NCBI RefSeq assembly: GCF_040869045.1
Contig: NC_090319.1
Location: 231,253,832-231,317,831, forward strand
Reading direction: 5' to 3'
Length of the DNA stretch: 64,000 nt
Origin: Eurosta solidaginis
Lineage: Eukaryota; Arthropoda; Insecta; Diptera; Tephritidae
The translations under genes and the position numbers were made by a program. A model generated the notes under the pieces. The model did no database searches. It was given only the letters and a program-made list of their open reading frames with translations, and had not been told where the DNA came from. Each line of letters begins with the position of its first letter. The stretch's first letter is position 1. Below are positions 42,385-53,958 of the stretch, piece after piece.

Positions 42385-43657
42385 TTACTCCCCTAATACC
42401 CCAAAACACACAAACGTCTCACCTAGCACTCGCTGGCACTGATACTGATTTAGGAGCCGAAAATAAGCCCATCCCTGCTCTAGATGTAGCTTCCAATTGA
42501 GGAAGTGTGCACGGCACTGGTGGTGTAGATGAAGCTCCGCTGTTAGTTGATAGCGCCTCATTACATAGCAGGGTATTGTGTTTGTGGCCACAGTGACGAC
42601 AGTTACCCGCAGGCCAGGCTTCAAATAGTTGAAGCAAAGACGGACAGATTTCAAAGCTTCGGTTCATCGCAAGAAATCGTGCGATGCAATCCCTGACATG
42701 ATGCGCACTTGGCATCTCCTGACGTCGCGACTTTAGCTTTGACAGCACGTTGACCACTACTTCGATTTGAGTTACTAGGTACTGCTTCTGTCCCGTTGGT
42801 GCATGGAACTAGTGCCGTGCTGAGACTGTGAGCCGCTGGCTCAAGAATGCAAGTAGCTCATCTAACTTCGGAATTTCAGTGGGTGAGCGGTCCATGTTCC
42901 ACTCACGCTGGGTGATCGTTGGGAGTTTCGAAACTATTATCGGTACAACCACTGCATCCCATTGGGACACTGGCAGTCCCATTACACGTAGAGCTCAAAG
43001 TGACTCGTGTACCTACACAAAAATGGTTAATAATGCCTTTGAAGCATCCTCAACTGCAGGCTTGATTTTAAGAAGTCGTGACACATGCGTCTGGGCTAGC
43101 AATTTTTTATTATCTAACCGCTCGGTGAGCGCTTTCCACAACTCTGCATATCCTCCAGAGTATTAGCTTCCAACGAGGGGTACTGCACTTGCACTCACTG
43201 CCTGTCGTAGCTTGCCTAGTTTGTAGGCTTCTGGATAATTCTTATTGTGCACAAGTACGTCAAAGGCGTCCTTGAACGCCAACCAATTTTGAAAGGCTCC
43301 GTCGAAAGTAGGCACGGCCAGTCGCTCCAACTTAACTTCGCCTTCCCGGGTCCACTTGGGTATTGATATGGTATGCGATTTGATGCTCATAAGTTCCCGG
43401 CTCAGCATAGTGTAGGTGGTGTTGAATGTGGTTTCAACGTCTTCCCACAACTCATCATGTGCCTGCATCTCGTCGTTTTCAGCCGCCCTCCCCAACTGGC
43501 CATGGTTTGCCGTAAATCGATCAAAATGTGTTGAAAGTGATTTCAGCTCTTGCTTCAGTTGAATTTCCTCAAGCGAACCCGGCTGAAATGCACTTACTTG
43601 ATCATGAATCCGTTTAATGGCATTAATTGCCGACGCACGCAATCTTAATTCCGCCAT
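42385..43657 (-). pseudogene. Gag of BEL2
   Basis: The start Met at 43657 opens a 164-aa frame (MAELRLRASAINAIKRIHDQ; SLSTHFDRFTANHGQLGRAA; KLERLAVPTFDGAFQNWLAF), the BEL capsid with the VPTFDG...W...F motif. A frameshift at about 43160 follows. The nucleocapsid is at 42757-42385, with SAHHVRDCIARFLAMNRSF and the BEL knuckle CRHCGHKHNTLLC, ending at about 42400. Gypsy A entered just beyond. The gag-protease junction is missing on the other side. Confidence 0.85.
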
Positions 43658-43699
43658 TGCAAACTAAATTAAATTAAGTCCTCACAGGAGGCACCAAAA

Positions 43700-43861
43700 T
43701 GTTACGGATAGAAATAAAAACGCTCTTACCTAGTTTACTGCTCAAATGACAATGATTTTATTAAAAATATGAAATAGCGGATAACTGTCCCTGCAACATA
43801 CATATTTATGTATTTAAGTTAGGATGGTATGATTTTATGCAGTCATATACTTAACTGCACT
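43700..43861 (-). repeat. 5' LTR of BEL2
   Basis: Counterpart of 22381-22534. Inside edge next to TTTTGGTGCCTCCTGTGAGG, the primer-site region (43680-43699). Short for a BEL LTR (about 160 bp), so a truncated outer part cannot be excluded. Confidence 0.7.
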
Positions 43862-43862
43862 T

Positions 43863-44109
43863 ATCGTACTTTACGTGCTTTTGGCGATTACCGACGGCGA
43901 ATGAAAACAGAAATATCTCTCTCCGCGCTTGGTTTTGAGGGAAACTTTCAATCTTATGAAAGTCTCACTCGAGAAAAAGACGAATACTGCAAGAGGCCAT
44001 AAAATTAAGGGGAGAGGGTAAACTGTTGGCAGTGAGAACTATCAGAGGAAATGCTCATGTAAGGAAGAATGAAAATGCTGCTGCCAAATTATGTGTGAAG
44101 GCGACTTGA
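43863..44109 (+). pseudogene. LINE-X1 ORF1, C-terminal part
   Basis: Basic sequence in two frames after BEL2: AFGDYRRRMKTEISLSALGF, SYESLTREKDEYCKR, then AIKLRGEGKLLAVRTIRGNA and HVRKNENAAAKLCV before a TGA. This matches the general pattern of the C-terminal, nucleic-acid-binding half of LINE ORF1 proteins and continues what is cut at 22380. Confidence 0.6.
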
Positions 44110-44305
44110 TGCCGTTTCGTTAGTTTACTTATTTGTTTTTTGTTACGTCTTAATATTTGTTGTTTTACTATTGTAAAGATTGTAAATCTCAAGTTTTAGT
44201 TGTGTTGTTTCACCTATGTTGTTCGTTTTCTTAAAGGTGTTTTTCTTTTCAAGTCTGGTTGACAAAAAAGAGAAGAACAGCGCTGATAATTGTAGTGCTG
44301 CAATG

Positions 44306-47102
44306 CTAAATATTTTATGCGCTCGCCAGAGTTAGCTCAATGTTGTGCATTTCAATGCGCGCAACCTTAAAAAAAAAAAAAAAAATAAAAACCTTAACTC
44401 TGCAAAAATGGACATGGTGAGAAATACCTTTGAATTTTCTTCCATTGATATAGTTTGTGTCTCTGAGACTTGGTTCAGCTCCGATATCAGGAATTCGCAT
44501 TTTAACATTCAGAATTATATACTTAATCGAGACGATAGGACCAGTAGAAGGGGTGGCGGTGTAGCTATATATTGTAAACAATCTTTAAAAAGCAGATTTG
44601 TTTCTCGCTCCGTTGGTACGAATGTTGAATTTTTGTATATCGAATTGACTAACTCTATGTCTAAAGTACTTGTGTCCTGTGTATATAGTCCCAATAAATA
44701 CTGTAATGTGAGTGAATTCTTTAATATGCTGTCCGCTTATGCTGCTGACTATATTCATATAATCGTTTGTGGCGATTTCAACGTCAATCTAGTGTGTAAT
44801 GATCTGTACACATCCCTTTTATTAGAGGATGTTTCTAATGTTGGTTTGTTTCTTGTTAATGTAAATATACCGAGGAGGTATGGGAATAATTGTTGTCCAA
44901 GTCTTATTGATTATTTTATTGTATCTGATGTCAATGTTGTTTTAAAATTTGACCAGTTCTCGTTTATATCTGACCATGACATGATTTTTTTGTTGTTTTG
45001 ATATACATGTTGACAAAAAAGTGTAGTAAATCGTTCGTACAGTTGTTATGATTATAGAATGTGGAATATTGAAAGATTAGTAGAGGATGTCTCACAAGTT
45101 AACTGGGCTACATGCTGAGGGCTTTGCTCTGTTAATGAGAAGCTGAGCTTTCTTCATGATTTTGTCTACCAGGCTTTTATATCACATGTCCCGATTCGCA
45201 CTAATGACTGCAAAACCGCTTCATGTCCATGGTTTAACAGGGTAGTCTTGAATGTGATCAAAAGGCGAAACAAGTTGTATTCCGCGTGGAAAAAATCCAG
45301 GACGGATGAAAAATGGAATGCCTTTAAAACTGATAGGAATGAAGCTACTTCAGTTATTAGGCGAGAAAAGCGAAAGTACTTCCTTAAAAAGATGGATCCT
45401 GTATTACCCTTCAATGTTTTGTGGCGCTATCTGAGAAACCTTCGGGTACATGCTAGTGACAATGTATAATGCTCGCTAGAGCCTGACACTCTTAACGATG
45501 CTTTTGTCAACCGTACTACCTTTTCATATTCGCCCGCTCCTCGCTTGAGTTACTCGTGTCCTGCTAATAATGTTGGTGAAATATTTGGGTTTACTACTGT
45601 GTTGACATTAGATGGTGCAAAATGTGTGTTTAAAATACGGTCTAAAGCGGTTGGTGTAGATGAAATTCCCCTAAAATTTATTAAAATTATTTTTCCGATT
45701 ATCCTACCTACGCTTACCCATATCATAAACCCTGCTTCACGACATCTTGTTTTCCTGATGTATGGAAGATTGCAAATGTGATTCCTGTGGCTAAAGCTAA
45801 ATTTGCATGTAGTCCCAGCGATTTTCGTCCTATAAGTATCTTGCCTGTACTGTCTAAAGTAATTGAGTCTATTATGTCTCAGCAAATCCATATACATGTT
45901 AATTGTTTTGGCTTGTTATCTTCGTTCCAGCTGGTTTTTAGGGCCAAGCACAGCTGTACCACGGCTATTATGAAAATACTTGACGACATACGCATACCAT
46001 TTGACAAGAACCATATGACGCTGCTGTGCTTGTTAGACTTTTCTAAGGCGTTTGATTCCGTCAATCATGAACTACTGTGTTCAAAGCTAGTAAGATACTT
46101 TGAGTTTAGAGAATCAGCTGTGCGGCTAATGAAAAGTTATTTGGAAGGTCAATACCAACGTGTAAAAGTTTCGTCTGAAGTTTTTGATCTGCGACCTCTT
46201 TTAGTTGGTGTTCCACAAGGTTCTATACTGGGCCCACTTCTGTTTAGCATGTTTGTCAATGACGTGTTTAGTACGTGCCAGTCCGCTCAAATTCATGCTT
46301 ATGCTGATGACATACAGCCTCTTCAGGAGACTAGTGAATTATGTTCTGATTTCAACAAAGGCCTATCATTTATCGCATCTTGGGCTTTGCAAAACGGCCT
46401 CCGATTGAACTGCTCTAATTCCTATGTTCTCCCTATATGCAGCTGACGCGTGGACTCCTTAACCATTCCACCGCTATTTTTAGGAGATAAGAGTGTACAA
46501 TTTGTGTCAAAGGTTACTAATCTAGGTTTTATCATTAATTCTAGCCTAACATGTACCGATCATGTCATAAGTAAAGTTTATTATATTTTACGCAACCTAC
46601 GATTTCTGCCTCATATACTCCGGTTGCCATTAGGAGAAAGCTCGCTATACAACTTATACTACCGATCATTTGTTATCCTGAACTCATCTATAGCAAGATG
46701 GACTCCAAGTTTGCTCATAAAATTGAAGTGGTGTTCAATAATGTCACGAGATATGTATACGGACTAAGAAGATACGAGCATATCCCTGCATGGAAATCTG
46801 GCCTCTTGGGCTGTGAAATTTTGGAGTATTTAAAGGCAAGAAATTGTATCTTCCTTTATCGTCTGATGGCGGAGAAAAAGCCTAATTACCTATATGAGAA
46901 ATTGATATTTCCAAGGTCTGGCCGACTAAATTACTTGATTGTTCCCAAATTTTCTCTCCTACCCTCTGTAAGACTATTTTTTGTCAACCCTGTTCGTGTT
47001 TGGAACTCCACCCCAGCTTCTATTAAGAATGGTCTAAATAAAACCAACTTTAAGAAAACTTTATATTCATACTTTCACTGCTTTATATATGTACAACGAT
47101 GA
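44306..47102 (+). pseudogene. LINE-X1 ORF2: endonuclease and reverse transcriptase
   Basis: Endonuclease: VVHFNARNL (44335), SSIDIVCVSETWFSSDI (Glu), VSCVYSPNK, IHIIVCGDFNVNL (Asp/Asn), ISDHDMIF (Asp-His). Linker to 45470. RT at 45600-46446: SPSDFRPISILPVLSKVIES, LLCLLDFSKAFDSVNHELLC (motif A intact), GVPQGSILGPLLFSMFVNDV (motif B), IHAYADDIQPL (motif C intact). Thumb and C-terminus at 46450-47102 (ARNCIFLYRLMAEKKPN, VWNSTPASIKNGLNKTNFKK). Stop TAG near 44336, an A-run frameshift at 44370-44386, and more stops at 45117, 45468 and 46444. CR1/Jockey-type; no RNase H. Confidence 0.85.
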
Positions 47103-47299
47103 GATTTGCTATTTATGTTTTCATTTATATAATATTTATAGTTAGTTAAATTCTTTAATTATATATATATATATATATAATTTTTGTTATTGTGTTGCAA
47201 ATGTTAAATTTTTACATTTTATTTCAATGTTTTACCATTACTATTAATATTTACTTTTAAGCTTGCTCTTGAGTAACTTATATATTTCTTGTATATTTA

Positions 47300-50275
47300 A
47301 CTGTTGTGCTTTACTAGATCATATATCGATCTTTTTGCGTTCGTATCAAACTCTTATCTATGCATTTATACATTACTATTAGCTACGTTCCTCCGCAATC
47401 TGACCTACAGTTATACAACAAACACGCTTCGATTATAATGTCTGTGACTTATTTGGCTACTTTTTCTGACTTGATTGTAGTTCTTGGTGATTTTAATTTA
47501 CCGTGTGTAACGTGGAATATGATTGATGGTTGCTTGGTTCCCTGTTCTTCTCGAGAAATCTTTAACGCGTTCTTAAACAACCTTGCATATAGTGGGCTTT
47601 TTCAGGTTAACGGTATTCTGAATAAGTTTGGTAAATTTTTGGACCTAATATTTGTCAGTGATACTTCTAGATTATCTTTAGTCCGAACTGACCCGTTGGT
47701 ACTTTCTGAAGATGTATATCACCCTGCATTGGAGTTAATTGCTGAAACCTTTAGCCTTCCAAAACAACGTAACACCTATATTAAATTGTCTGCTGCTAGG
47801 TTTTTATTTAGGAAAACTGACTTCAGGAAATTAAGAAATGAGCTTTCCGTTATAGTTTGGCCCTATTTTAGTGGAGATGTTGACGAGAGCGTTCATCATT
47901 TTACTAGTGCTTTACACCTCATATTCCGTGCTTGTATCCACCAAACTAATAGCGTTAGAGTTTCAGTAAATACTGGTTGGTGCACCAAGGAACTAAACCG
48001 CTTAAAAAATCAGAAAACGCGTTGGTTTAAGAGATATAAAAAATCTGGACTTCTAAATGATTATAGCAGATATTCTATTCTACGTCATAAATATAATTCT
48101 TTGAACAAAAAGTGTTACAAAGACTACATCCTCTAATCCCAAGTCGTTCTTCAATTTTGTTAACACTAAACGAAAGACTACTGGATTCCCATCAGTCATG
48201 AAATTTAAAGACTTGATTTCAAGTGACGATGCCACAGTTGCCGATATGTTTGCTCATTTCTTTAAATCAAACTACGCACAAAATTGCGTGCCCGTCCAAC
48301 CGAATGTTCTTTTTAGCTCGCCACTGCTGTGCGGTGTACGAGCCCCTTCGATATCCTGTAACGACGTGTTTTTACACCTAGAAAACCTAACAACTTCTTA
48401 TGCTAGTGGTCCCGACAGCAATCCTTCTGTTGTTCTAAAAAGTTGCGTGGAATATTTTTATCGGCCCTTAACGAATATTTTTAATGCTTCTCTAAAGCAA
48501 GGTATATTTCTCTGTTTCTGGAAAGAGTCCTTTATTATACCACTGTATAAAAGTGGCAGTAAATCATGTGTTGCAAACTATAGAGGCATTGCAAAACTTA
48601 GTGAAATACCTAAACTTTTCGAATCCATTATAACTAAACAACTAGCTCATTCAGTTTCTAATATCTTTAACCCAGCTCAGCATGGCTTCTGCAAAGGCCA
48701 GTCAACTGAGACGAACCTGTTGGAATTTACTACTCATGTCTCCAGAAGCTTTAGAAATAACCTACATACCGATGTAATTTACAAGGATTTCAGCAAAGTT
48801 TTCGATAAGGTTCCCATACTATTCTCACCTATAAACTTAATGGTTTAGGGTTTCCACCTCAACTTCTGAGTTGGATTTCCTCTTACTTAAAAGGAAGGAA
48901 ACAAAAAGTGTTATTTAAAAACAGAAAATCTCAATTCATTAAAGTTACTTCTGGCGTACCGGAAGGTAGTCACCTTGGTCCTTTGCTATTTATTAATGAT
49001 CTTACAAGCGAGTTAACTCATTCCAAGATTTTGATGTATGCTGACGATGTAAAGCTTTTTAAACCTATACTCACTCCGGAAGACAGATTGCTCCTTCAAG
49101 AAGATCTCGATAGTTTAGTCAAGTGGTGCAATATTACTGATATGAGCCTCAACCTAAATAAATGTAAATTTATGAGTTTTGGTAGAAAATCATTTCAAGT
49201 GTACAATTACATGGTTGGTGACTACCGGCTGGAGCAAGTCACTAGATTTATTGACCTGGGTGTTACATTGGACCCAAAACTTGACTTTAAATTTCATATT
49301 GAAACTTGCGCGACCCGATCGAAAGGAGTTCTTGCTTTTGTTAAACGATGGGCTCAGGAATTTAATGACCTCTACGTTACAAAATCTCTCTTTACTGCCT
49401 TAGTGAGACCTATATTGGAGTATGCATTAATCGTTTGGAACCCTATCAAATCTATCGTGACAAGCTTGAATCGGATCAAAAACAATTCCTACTTTTTGCT
49501 TTAAGTCATTTGGCTTGGGATCCAACAAGAAATCGTCCCTCTTACAACAGTCGGTTAAAGCTTATAAACCTCCCTTGTCTCGAGAGACGCAGGGAAATGC
49601 TTGGTGTGTTGCTTATGGTGAAATTATTGAGTGGAAGGGTAAATAGCCCGTTTTAATTAGCGAGATCAAATTTAATGTTCCCATGAAGCTATGAAGACAT
49701 TTCCATCCGCTTTTTTTGAGCACATGTAGGTCGAATTTCGAAATGCACCAAGCACTTCGATGTTTGTGCCTGTATTTTAACAAGCATTATAGTAACTTTG
49801 TTTGTCGGACTCGCTTTTCAAAATAAAGAGGTGTATTTTATTTGAGTTAAATTAGTATATATGTATAGATATTTCAAATAACTAACTATAACTTACTATT
49901 ACTCCATTTTATGTATATATAATATAGCAGCTCTTTCTGAGCACCTTTCGTTAGCCCCCTACTGGGCAATCAGCTCCTTTCTAAGCAATTCGCGTCTGCT
50001 CCTTTCTGAGCACCTTCGTCTGCCCCTTACTGGGCATACGTATTCAAAACTCATACCCTCTTGTAAAGTTAAGTGATTTATTTAAATTATCACGCATATC
50101 ATTATACATTAATATCATATATGTAACCGTAAATATTAAGATCGTTTACTTAATGTTTTACACTGCACATTCGGTTTATATAAGACATACTATTTGTAAA
50201 TGTACTGCCTTTTGCTATTTAGTCTGTTTAAATTGCTCAATTTGTAGACTATTGAATAAATAAATAAATACATTG
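47300..50275 (+). mobile_element. LINE-X2, 5'-truncated CR1/Jockey-type LINE
   Basis: Second LINE in tandem with LINE-X1, same orientation but clearly different protein sequence. It begins within the endonuclease and ends in a 600-bp 3' untranslated region and an (AAAT)n-type tail GAATAAATAAATAAATAC (about 50250-50270). BEL1 integrase resumes right after. The two LINEs may have inserted independently at the same site, or one into the tail of the other. Confidence 0.75.
47360..49640 (+). pseudogene. LINE-X2 ORF2: endonuclease end and reverse transcriptase
   Basis: Starts in the endonuclease: ISYVPPQSDLQLYNKHASI, DLIVVLGDFNLPCVTWNM (Asp/Asn), FLDLIFVSD, VYHPALEL in place of the usual Asp-His. 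The linker ends at a TAA (48135). RT: 48198-48848 with ASGPDSNPSVVLKSCVEYFY, WKESFIIPLYKSGSKSCVAN, YRGIAKLSEIPKLFESII, TDVIYKDFSKVFDKV (motif A). A frameshift then leads to 48908-49504 with VTSGVPEGSHLGPLLFINDL (motif B; Gln to Glu), ILMYADDVKLFKPI (motif C intact). 49435-49656 is the C-terminus (LPCLERRREMLGVLLMVKLL). Confidence 0.85.
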
Positions 50276-50299
50276 TTTTAAATAAATTGAAATAAATTT
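49657..50299 (+). other. 3' untranslated region of LINE-X2 and junction to BEL1
   Basis: No ORF. Contains a repeated phrase CTCCTTTCTGAGCACCTT / GCAGCTCTTTCTGAGCACCT with GCCCCTTACTGGGC (49925-50035), a small internal duplication of unknown meaning. Confidence 0.55.
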
Positions 50300-50529
50300 C
50301 GCCCAGTCGTTACAGAGCAAATTATGGGAGCTTTGCCAGCAAGCCGAGTCACATCATCATTCCCGTTTGTAAAGGTAGGCGTAGACTACTGTGGCTTTCT
50401 ATCAAGTACTCAAAAAATTAGTGGTCGTTCGCCAATTAAAGTATACTAGCCGGACCCGTGCGCATCTTTCGCAACAAGATACAAAACACGAATCCGGCTA
50501 GTATAAATAAATTAGCGGTACCCGACAGA

Positions 50530-50850
50530 TGATGTTCTGGGTCACCCTGGTCCACATTTTGGTCGATATCTCGAGAACGCCTTCACATATACAACTAAGG
50601 GCCACCCCCTTTTAAAACCCTCATTAACACCTTTTATTTGATACCCATATCGTACAAACGCATTCTAGAATCACCCCTGGTCCATCTTTATGACGATATC
50701 CCGAAATGGCGTCCACCTATAGAACTATGGCCCACTCCCTTTTAAAATACTCTTTAATACCTTCCATTTGATACCCATGTATACAAACACATTCAAGGAT
50801 TACCCTAGGTTCATTTTCCTACATGGTGATTTCCCCTTATTTTGTCTCCG
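50530..50850 (+). repeat. About 130-bp tandem repeats inside the Helitron
   Basis: Units CGATATCTCGAGAACG... and CGATATCCCGAAATGG... lie about 130 bp apart (about 50566 and 50694), each followed by CCCTTTTAAAA and CATTTGATACCCATRT-type words. Same monomer, opposite orientation, at 12150-12480. Confidence 0.75.
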
Positions 50851-50950
50851 AAGCTCTCAGCTGAGTATGCAATGTTCGGTTACACCCGAACTTAGCCTTC
50901 CTTACTTGTTTGGACTTATAGTTGTTGAATGAAAATTAGATACGTTTCTG

Positions 50951-51310
50951 TCATTTATTGCATTTGCAGTTATTATGATCAATGTAGCATTTTCGAGGTA
51001 TTTCAATCGTATCTTCGATATTTGATTGCATTTCTATGTTACCATTTCCTAGTTTGAGCCACCAGTTCTTAAACTCATGGTCATTATTTGCTCGCATATT
51101 TTGGATTAATCGTCGAATTTTTATTTTTGCCCACACCGGTGAGCTTTTATACAATTTTCAATAATACAAATATTTTTCCCCCAAAAGGCAAATTAACATT
51201 CATGATGTCTTTTAAAAATTTGTTAACAATGGTAATTGCATCTTTAGGAACCGTAGATACTTCGTCCCAAATAAATAAATCGGTTTCACGCAAAATACAA
51301 ATTTAAAAAC
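50951..51310 (-). pseudogene. PIF1-type helicase fragment of the Helitron
   Basis: Minus strand, about 120 residues in two frames. LFIWDEVSTVPKDAITIVNK resembles Walker B (Asp-Glu) of PIF1/Helitron helicases. FLKDIMNVNLPFGGKIFVL is the following family block (PFGGK). Then comes IRRLIQNMRANNDHEFKNWWL, with LGNGNIE and DTIEIP, matching the next conserved stretch (Leu-x-x-Asn-Met-Arg, Leu-Gly-Asn-Gly). Walker A, the Rep (HUH) domain and the C-terminus are missing, so this is a remnant that cannot move the element by itself. Confidence 0.75.
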
Positions 51311-51835
51311 TTACCACGTATGTATGTATGTATGTAGGTATTTAACTTAAACGGTTTTCAAGGCTTCAAATCAAAAATCAACAGAAATCAGCTGTACTTC
51401 TTTGCTTATATGCCGCTACGAAGTCACCATCAAAATTATGAAAGTTGTATGTACGAATGTTTTATGAACGTATGTATGAATGTATGTATATAAGTCTCTT
51501 GTCAAATATCAACAGAAATCAGCTAACAATCAATTAAAACGTCTGCTTGCGGCGCCATCTAGCGTTTTGTAGTGCAAATGCAGTTGTTCAACAGCTTGCC
51601 CATAATGCAGTGCAAATATTCCCAATAGTGCCATAGTACAATTAGAAAAATTTGTGTGCTCACAATCGTTTATTTTTAATCAAATACAGCTAAACAGAAG
51701 CCCTACGACGAATATTGCCCAAAGCTCGCTAATAGCCGGAATCTCCATCTTTACAATATTTATAGATTTGGATTTCAAATAAGAGCGAAAAAGGGATTTG
51801 CTCATAAAAACAGCAATTAGAAATAATATATATGA
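51311..51835 (-). other. 5' part of the Helitron, no gene
   Basis: No ORF of note; contains a (GTAT)n run at 51317-51340 and a partly repeated phrase ATCAACAGAAATCAGCT (51380 and 51508). Confidence 0.55.
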
Positions 51836-52646
51836 TATCGCAGTTTTCATCTGCTTCACCACAAAGGCCGTTCATTTTGAAATCGCTCCTGACTTATCGA
51901 CAGCCGCATTCATTGCCACACTCAAACGGTTTATAGCCAGACGTGGAAAGTGTCGGGTAATTGTTTCAGACAACGCAACAAATTTTATTGGAGCTAACGA
52001 GAACTACTTCCGTCATTCGTAACAGAAGCGCACATCGAACCAGTTGAAAACTTTTGCCGAAACGAAGGAATAGAGTGGAAATTTATTCCACCAATATCAC
52101 CACACTTCGGAGGCCTGTGGGAGAGTGTAGTGAAACTTGCTAAGTATCACTTGCGTCGGGCTATCGGAAACAACGAACAATCACATGACGTTCTCCAAAC
52201 CATAGTTTGCCAAGCTGAGGCCATAGTCAACAGCCGGCCATTAACCCCAATATCCAGTTACCCTAATGATCTTCGCGCACACACACTCGGCCATTTCCTC
52301 ATCGGTCGATCGCTTCTCACGATCCCTGAACCAACAACAACTATCAACACAACTATACTAGGTCGCTACAAGGTGTCCAATATATTCAGCAGCAGTTTTG
52401 GCGTCATTAGCATCAATACTACCTGAAAGAGCTACAAAAACCTTCAAAGTGGAACACTGTATAGCCCAACTTTAAGATAAACGATCTAGAGCTTCTGAAG
52501 GACGTCTCTTCACCACCACTCAAATGGGCTTTGGGTCGCATTTCAGCCAATATGCCAGGTGAAGATGGTAAAGTTAGAGTGGTAGAAGTAACAACGGCTG
52601 ATGGCGTATACAAACGAGCCAAAGTAAGGGTCTCTGCAAATTATCT

Positions 52647-53958
52647 GGCAGGCATCGGTGCAATTCAGAAACGAAATATCAAAGCCAAGAAGAATTAAAC
52701 AAGGGGTGCCTCAGGGTGGTGTCCTATCCCCACTTTTGTTTAATTTTTACATATCAAAACTACCTTCGCCACCAGAAGGAGTTACTATAGTTTCCTACGC
52801 CGATGACTGCACAATAATTGCCACAGGCCCAGGCCCAGAGATCGATGAGCTTTGCAAGAGAATAAACGGATACCTCCCTGATCTCTCCAGTTTTTGCGCC
52901 TCGCGAAACCTAGAATTATCACCGACTAAATCACCCGCGACCCTATTTACAACTTGGACGTCCCAAATGTCGACCATTTTGAACATCCACGTCGATGGCA
53001 CTACGCTACCGACTGTCCTACACCCCAAAATCTTGGGTGTGACGTTTGATCAGGATCTACATTTTTGTGAGCACGCAGCCGCAATTGTTCCGAAAATCCA
53101 GAGCCGTAATAAAATCCTCAAATCCCTTGCTGGCAGTACTTGGGGAAAAGACAAAGAAACGCTCATTACCACATATAAAGCAATTGGCCAGCCGTTTGCG
53201 TGCTACGCGTCCCCTATATGGTCGCCAAGCCTAAAAGCTACCCACTGGAAGAAGCTACAGGCCTGCTAAAATACTGCGCTCAGAACCGCCACGGGCTGTC
53301 TTCTTATGTCCCCAGAACACCATCTACATAATGAGGCGAGAATACTCCCCATCAGGGAGAGAAATGAGATGCTAACCAAACAGTTACTGTTGAATATCCA
53401 GAAGCCTGGGCATCCCAACAGACATCTGATTGATGAGCCAGCACCGCCTAGGGGCTTAAGAAGTCATCTCTGTAAGCATTTTGAGGAAATACGGCACCTG
53501 AGAAGTCAGCCGTATGAAGCAAAAAAACACAAGCAGGTCCTTGGTGAACTCCACAAACAGGCGTCGGACCTTTATGCCGGGAATTGTCCGGTGAATCCGA
53601 TACTCGGGGAACAGTACCCAAAACTTGCGGAAAAGGAACGCATACTCCCCAGGGAAACGCGAGTCACTCTGGCTCAACTTCGTTCTGGATACTGTAAAAG
53701 GTTTAACTCTTACATATCCAGAATCAACCCCGACATACATTATGTTTGCCCCGCTTACAATGTGTCCCCACATGACACCAACCATCTCTTTAATTGTAAT
53801 GTGAAACCAACGCCTCTAACACCCCTTTCATTATGGTCCACCCCTGTCGAAACAGCAAGTTTCCTTGGACTCCCGTTAGAGGATATTGATGACAATTTGT
53901 GATCGGTCACAGCTATCAGGTGGGGCGAAACATTGCTACAACAACAACAACAACAACA
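52647..53958 (+). mobile_element. LINE-J2, 5'-truncated relative of LINE-J
   Basis: Encodes the RT end and C-terminus of the LINE-J protein in two open stretches: 52658-53269 (IKQGVPQGGVLSPLLFNFYI, VTIVSYADDCTIIATGPGPE) and 53306-53902 (ILPIRERNEMLTKQLLLNIQ, NPDIHYVCPAYNVSPHDTNH). A single TAA at about 53267 lies between them, and a Cys to Tyr change is in the zinc finger. It ends GCTACAACAACAAC(AAC)n. The 5' cut lies at about 52647 inside the RT. It sits between BEL1 integrase and a partial BEL1 LTR without a visible duplication, so the insertion probably came with a deletion of the BEL1 3' end. Confidence 0.88.

Larger units (their letters stand above)
22381..43862 (-). mobile_element. BEL2, BEL/Pao LTR retrotransposon with nested LOA LINE and Gypsy A
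   Basis: Minus-strand element. Short LTR copies at 22381-22534 and 43700-43861 start (plus strand) TGTTACGGATAG and share about 155 bp. The order from the right is LTR, primer site GGTGCCTCCTGTGAGG, gag (43657-42385), then Gypsy A and a LOA LINE, then protease, RT, RNase H and integrase down to 22690. The flanks ATCAT and ATCGT (22376-22380, about 43863-43867) may be a 5-bp duplication with one change. The host is LINE-X1 ORF1, present on both sides. Confidence 0.85.
21365..47290 (+). mobile_element. LINE-X1, CR1/Jockey-type non-LTR retrotransposon split by a SINE and by BEL2
   Basis: ORF1 begins near 21379 and runs to 22380, with a 415-bp SINE-like insertion. After BEL2 (22381-43862) the ORF1 C-terminus continues at 43863-44109, followed by ORF2 at 44306-47102 and an AT-rich tail with a (TA)n run at 47160-47180. 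The orientation agrees on both sides of BEL2. Left edge in BEL1 near 21355-21375 without a clear duplication. The right edge against LINE-X2 is not sharply resolved. Confidence 0.7.
50446..51835 (-). mobile_element. Helitron, 1,390 bp, inserted in BEL1 integrase
   Basis: In minus orientation it begins TC (51835-51834) after a host A and ends CTAG (50449-50446) before a host T: the Helitron pattern of TC...CTRR at an A/T target without duplication. Near the 3' end a 13-bp inverted repeat TATACTAGCCGGA / TCCGGCTAGTATA (50442-50454 and 50493-50505) can form a hairpin; its outer bases include host sequence. Contents: about 130-bp tandem repeats, the phrase GTTCGGTTACACCCGAACTT, and a helicase fragment. 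Leaving it out keeps the BEL1 integrase in frame across the site. Confidence 0.85.
50300..52646 (+). pseudogene. Integrase and DUF5641 of BEL1, interrupted by a Helitron
   Basis: 50300-50445: IMGALPASRVTSSFPFVKVG then VDYCGF with the first catalytic Asp. The Helitron occupies 50446-51835, and the flanking codons join in frame when it is left out. 51836-52022: FICFTTKAVHFEIAPDLSTA and VSDNATNFIGANENYF (second Asp), ending in a TAA. 52082-52426 in another frame: HFGGLWESVVKLAKYHLRRA (catalytic Glu), NSRPLTPISS, LGHFLIGRSLLTIPEPT. 52500-52646: ALGRISANMPGEDGKVRVVE, the DUF5641-type end. LINE-J2 truncates the gene at about 52646. The zinc-finger part before 50300 is absent. Confidence 0.87.

Noticed and set aside
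44370..44386. A-run as a LINE poly(A) tail
   Set aside because: It lies inside the LINE-X1 endonuclease reading, with coding on both sides; taken as a slippage expansion in the ORF.
50300..52646. A separate third BEL element
   Set aside because: Same orientation as BEL1, it begins where BEL1 Pol breaks off, and a BEL1-identical LTR end plus the matching ATATG duplication follow it; it is the 3' half of BEL1.
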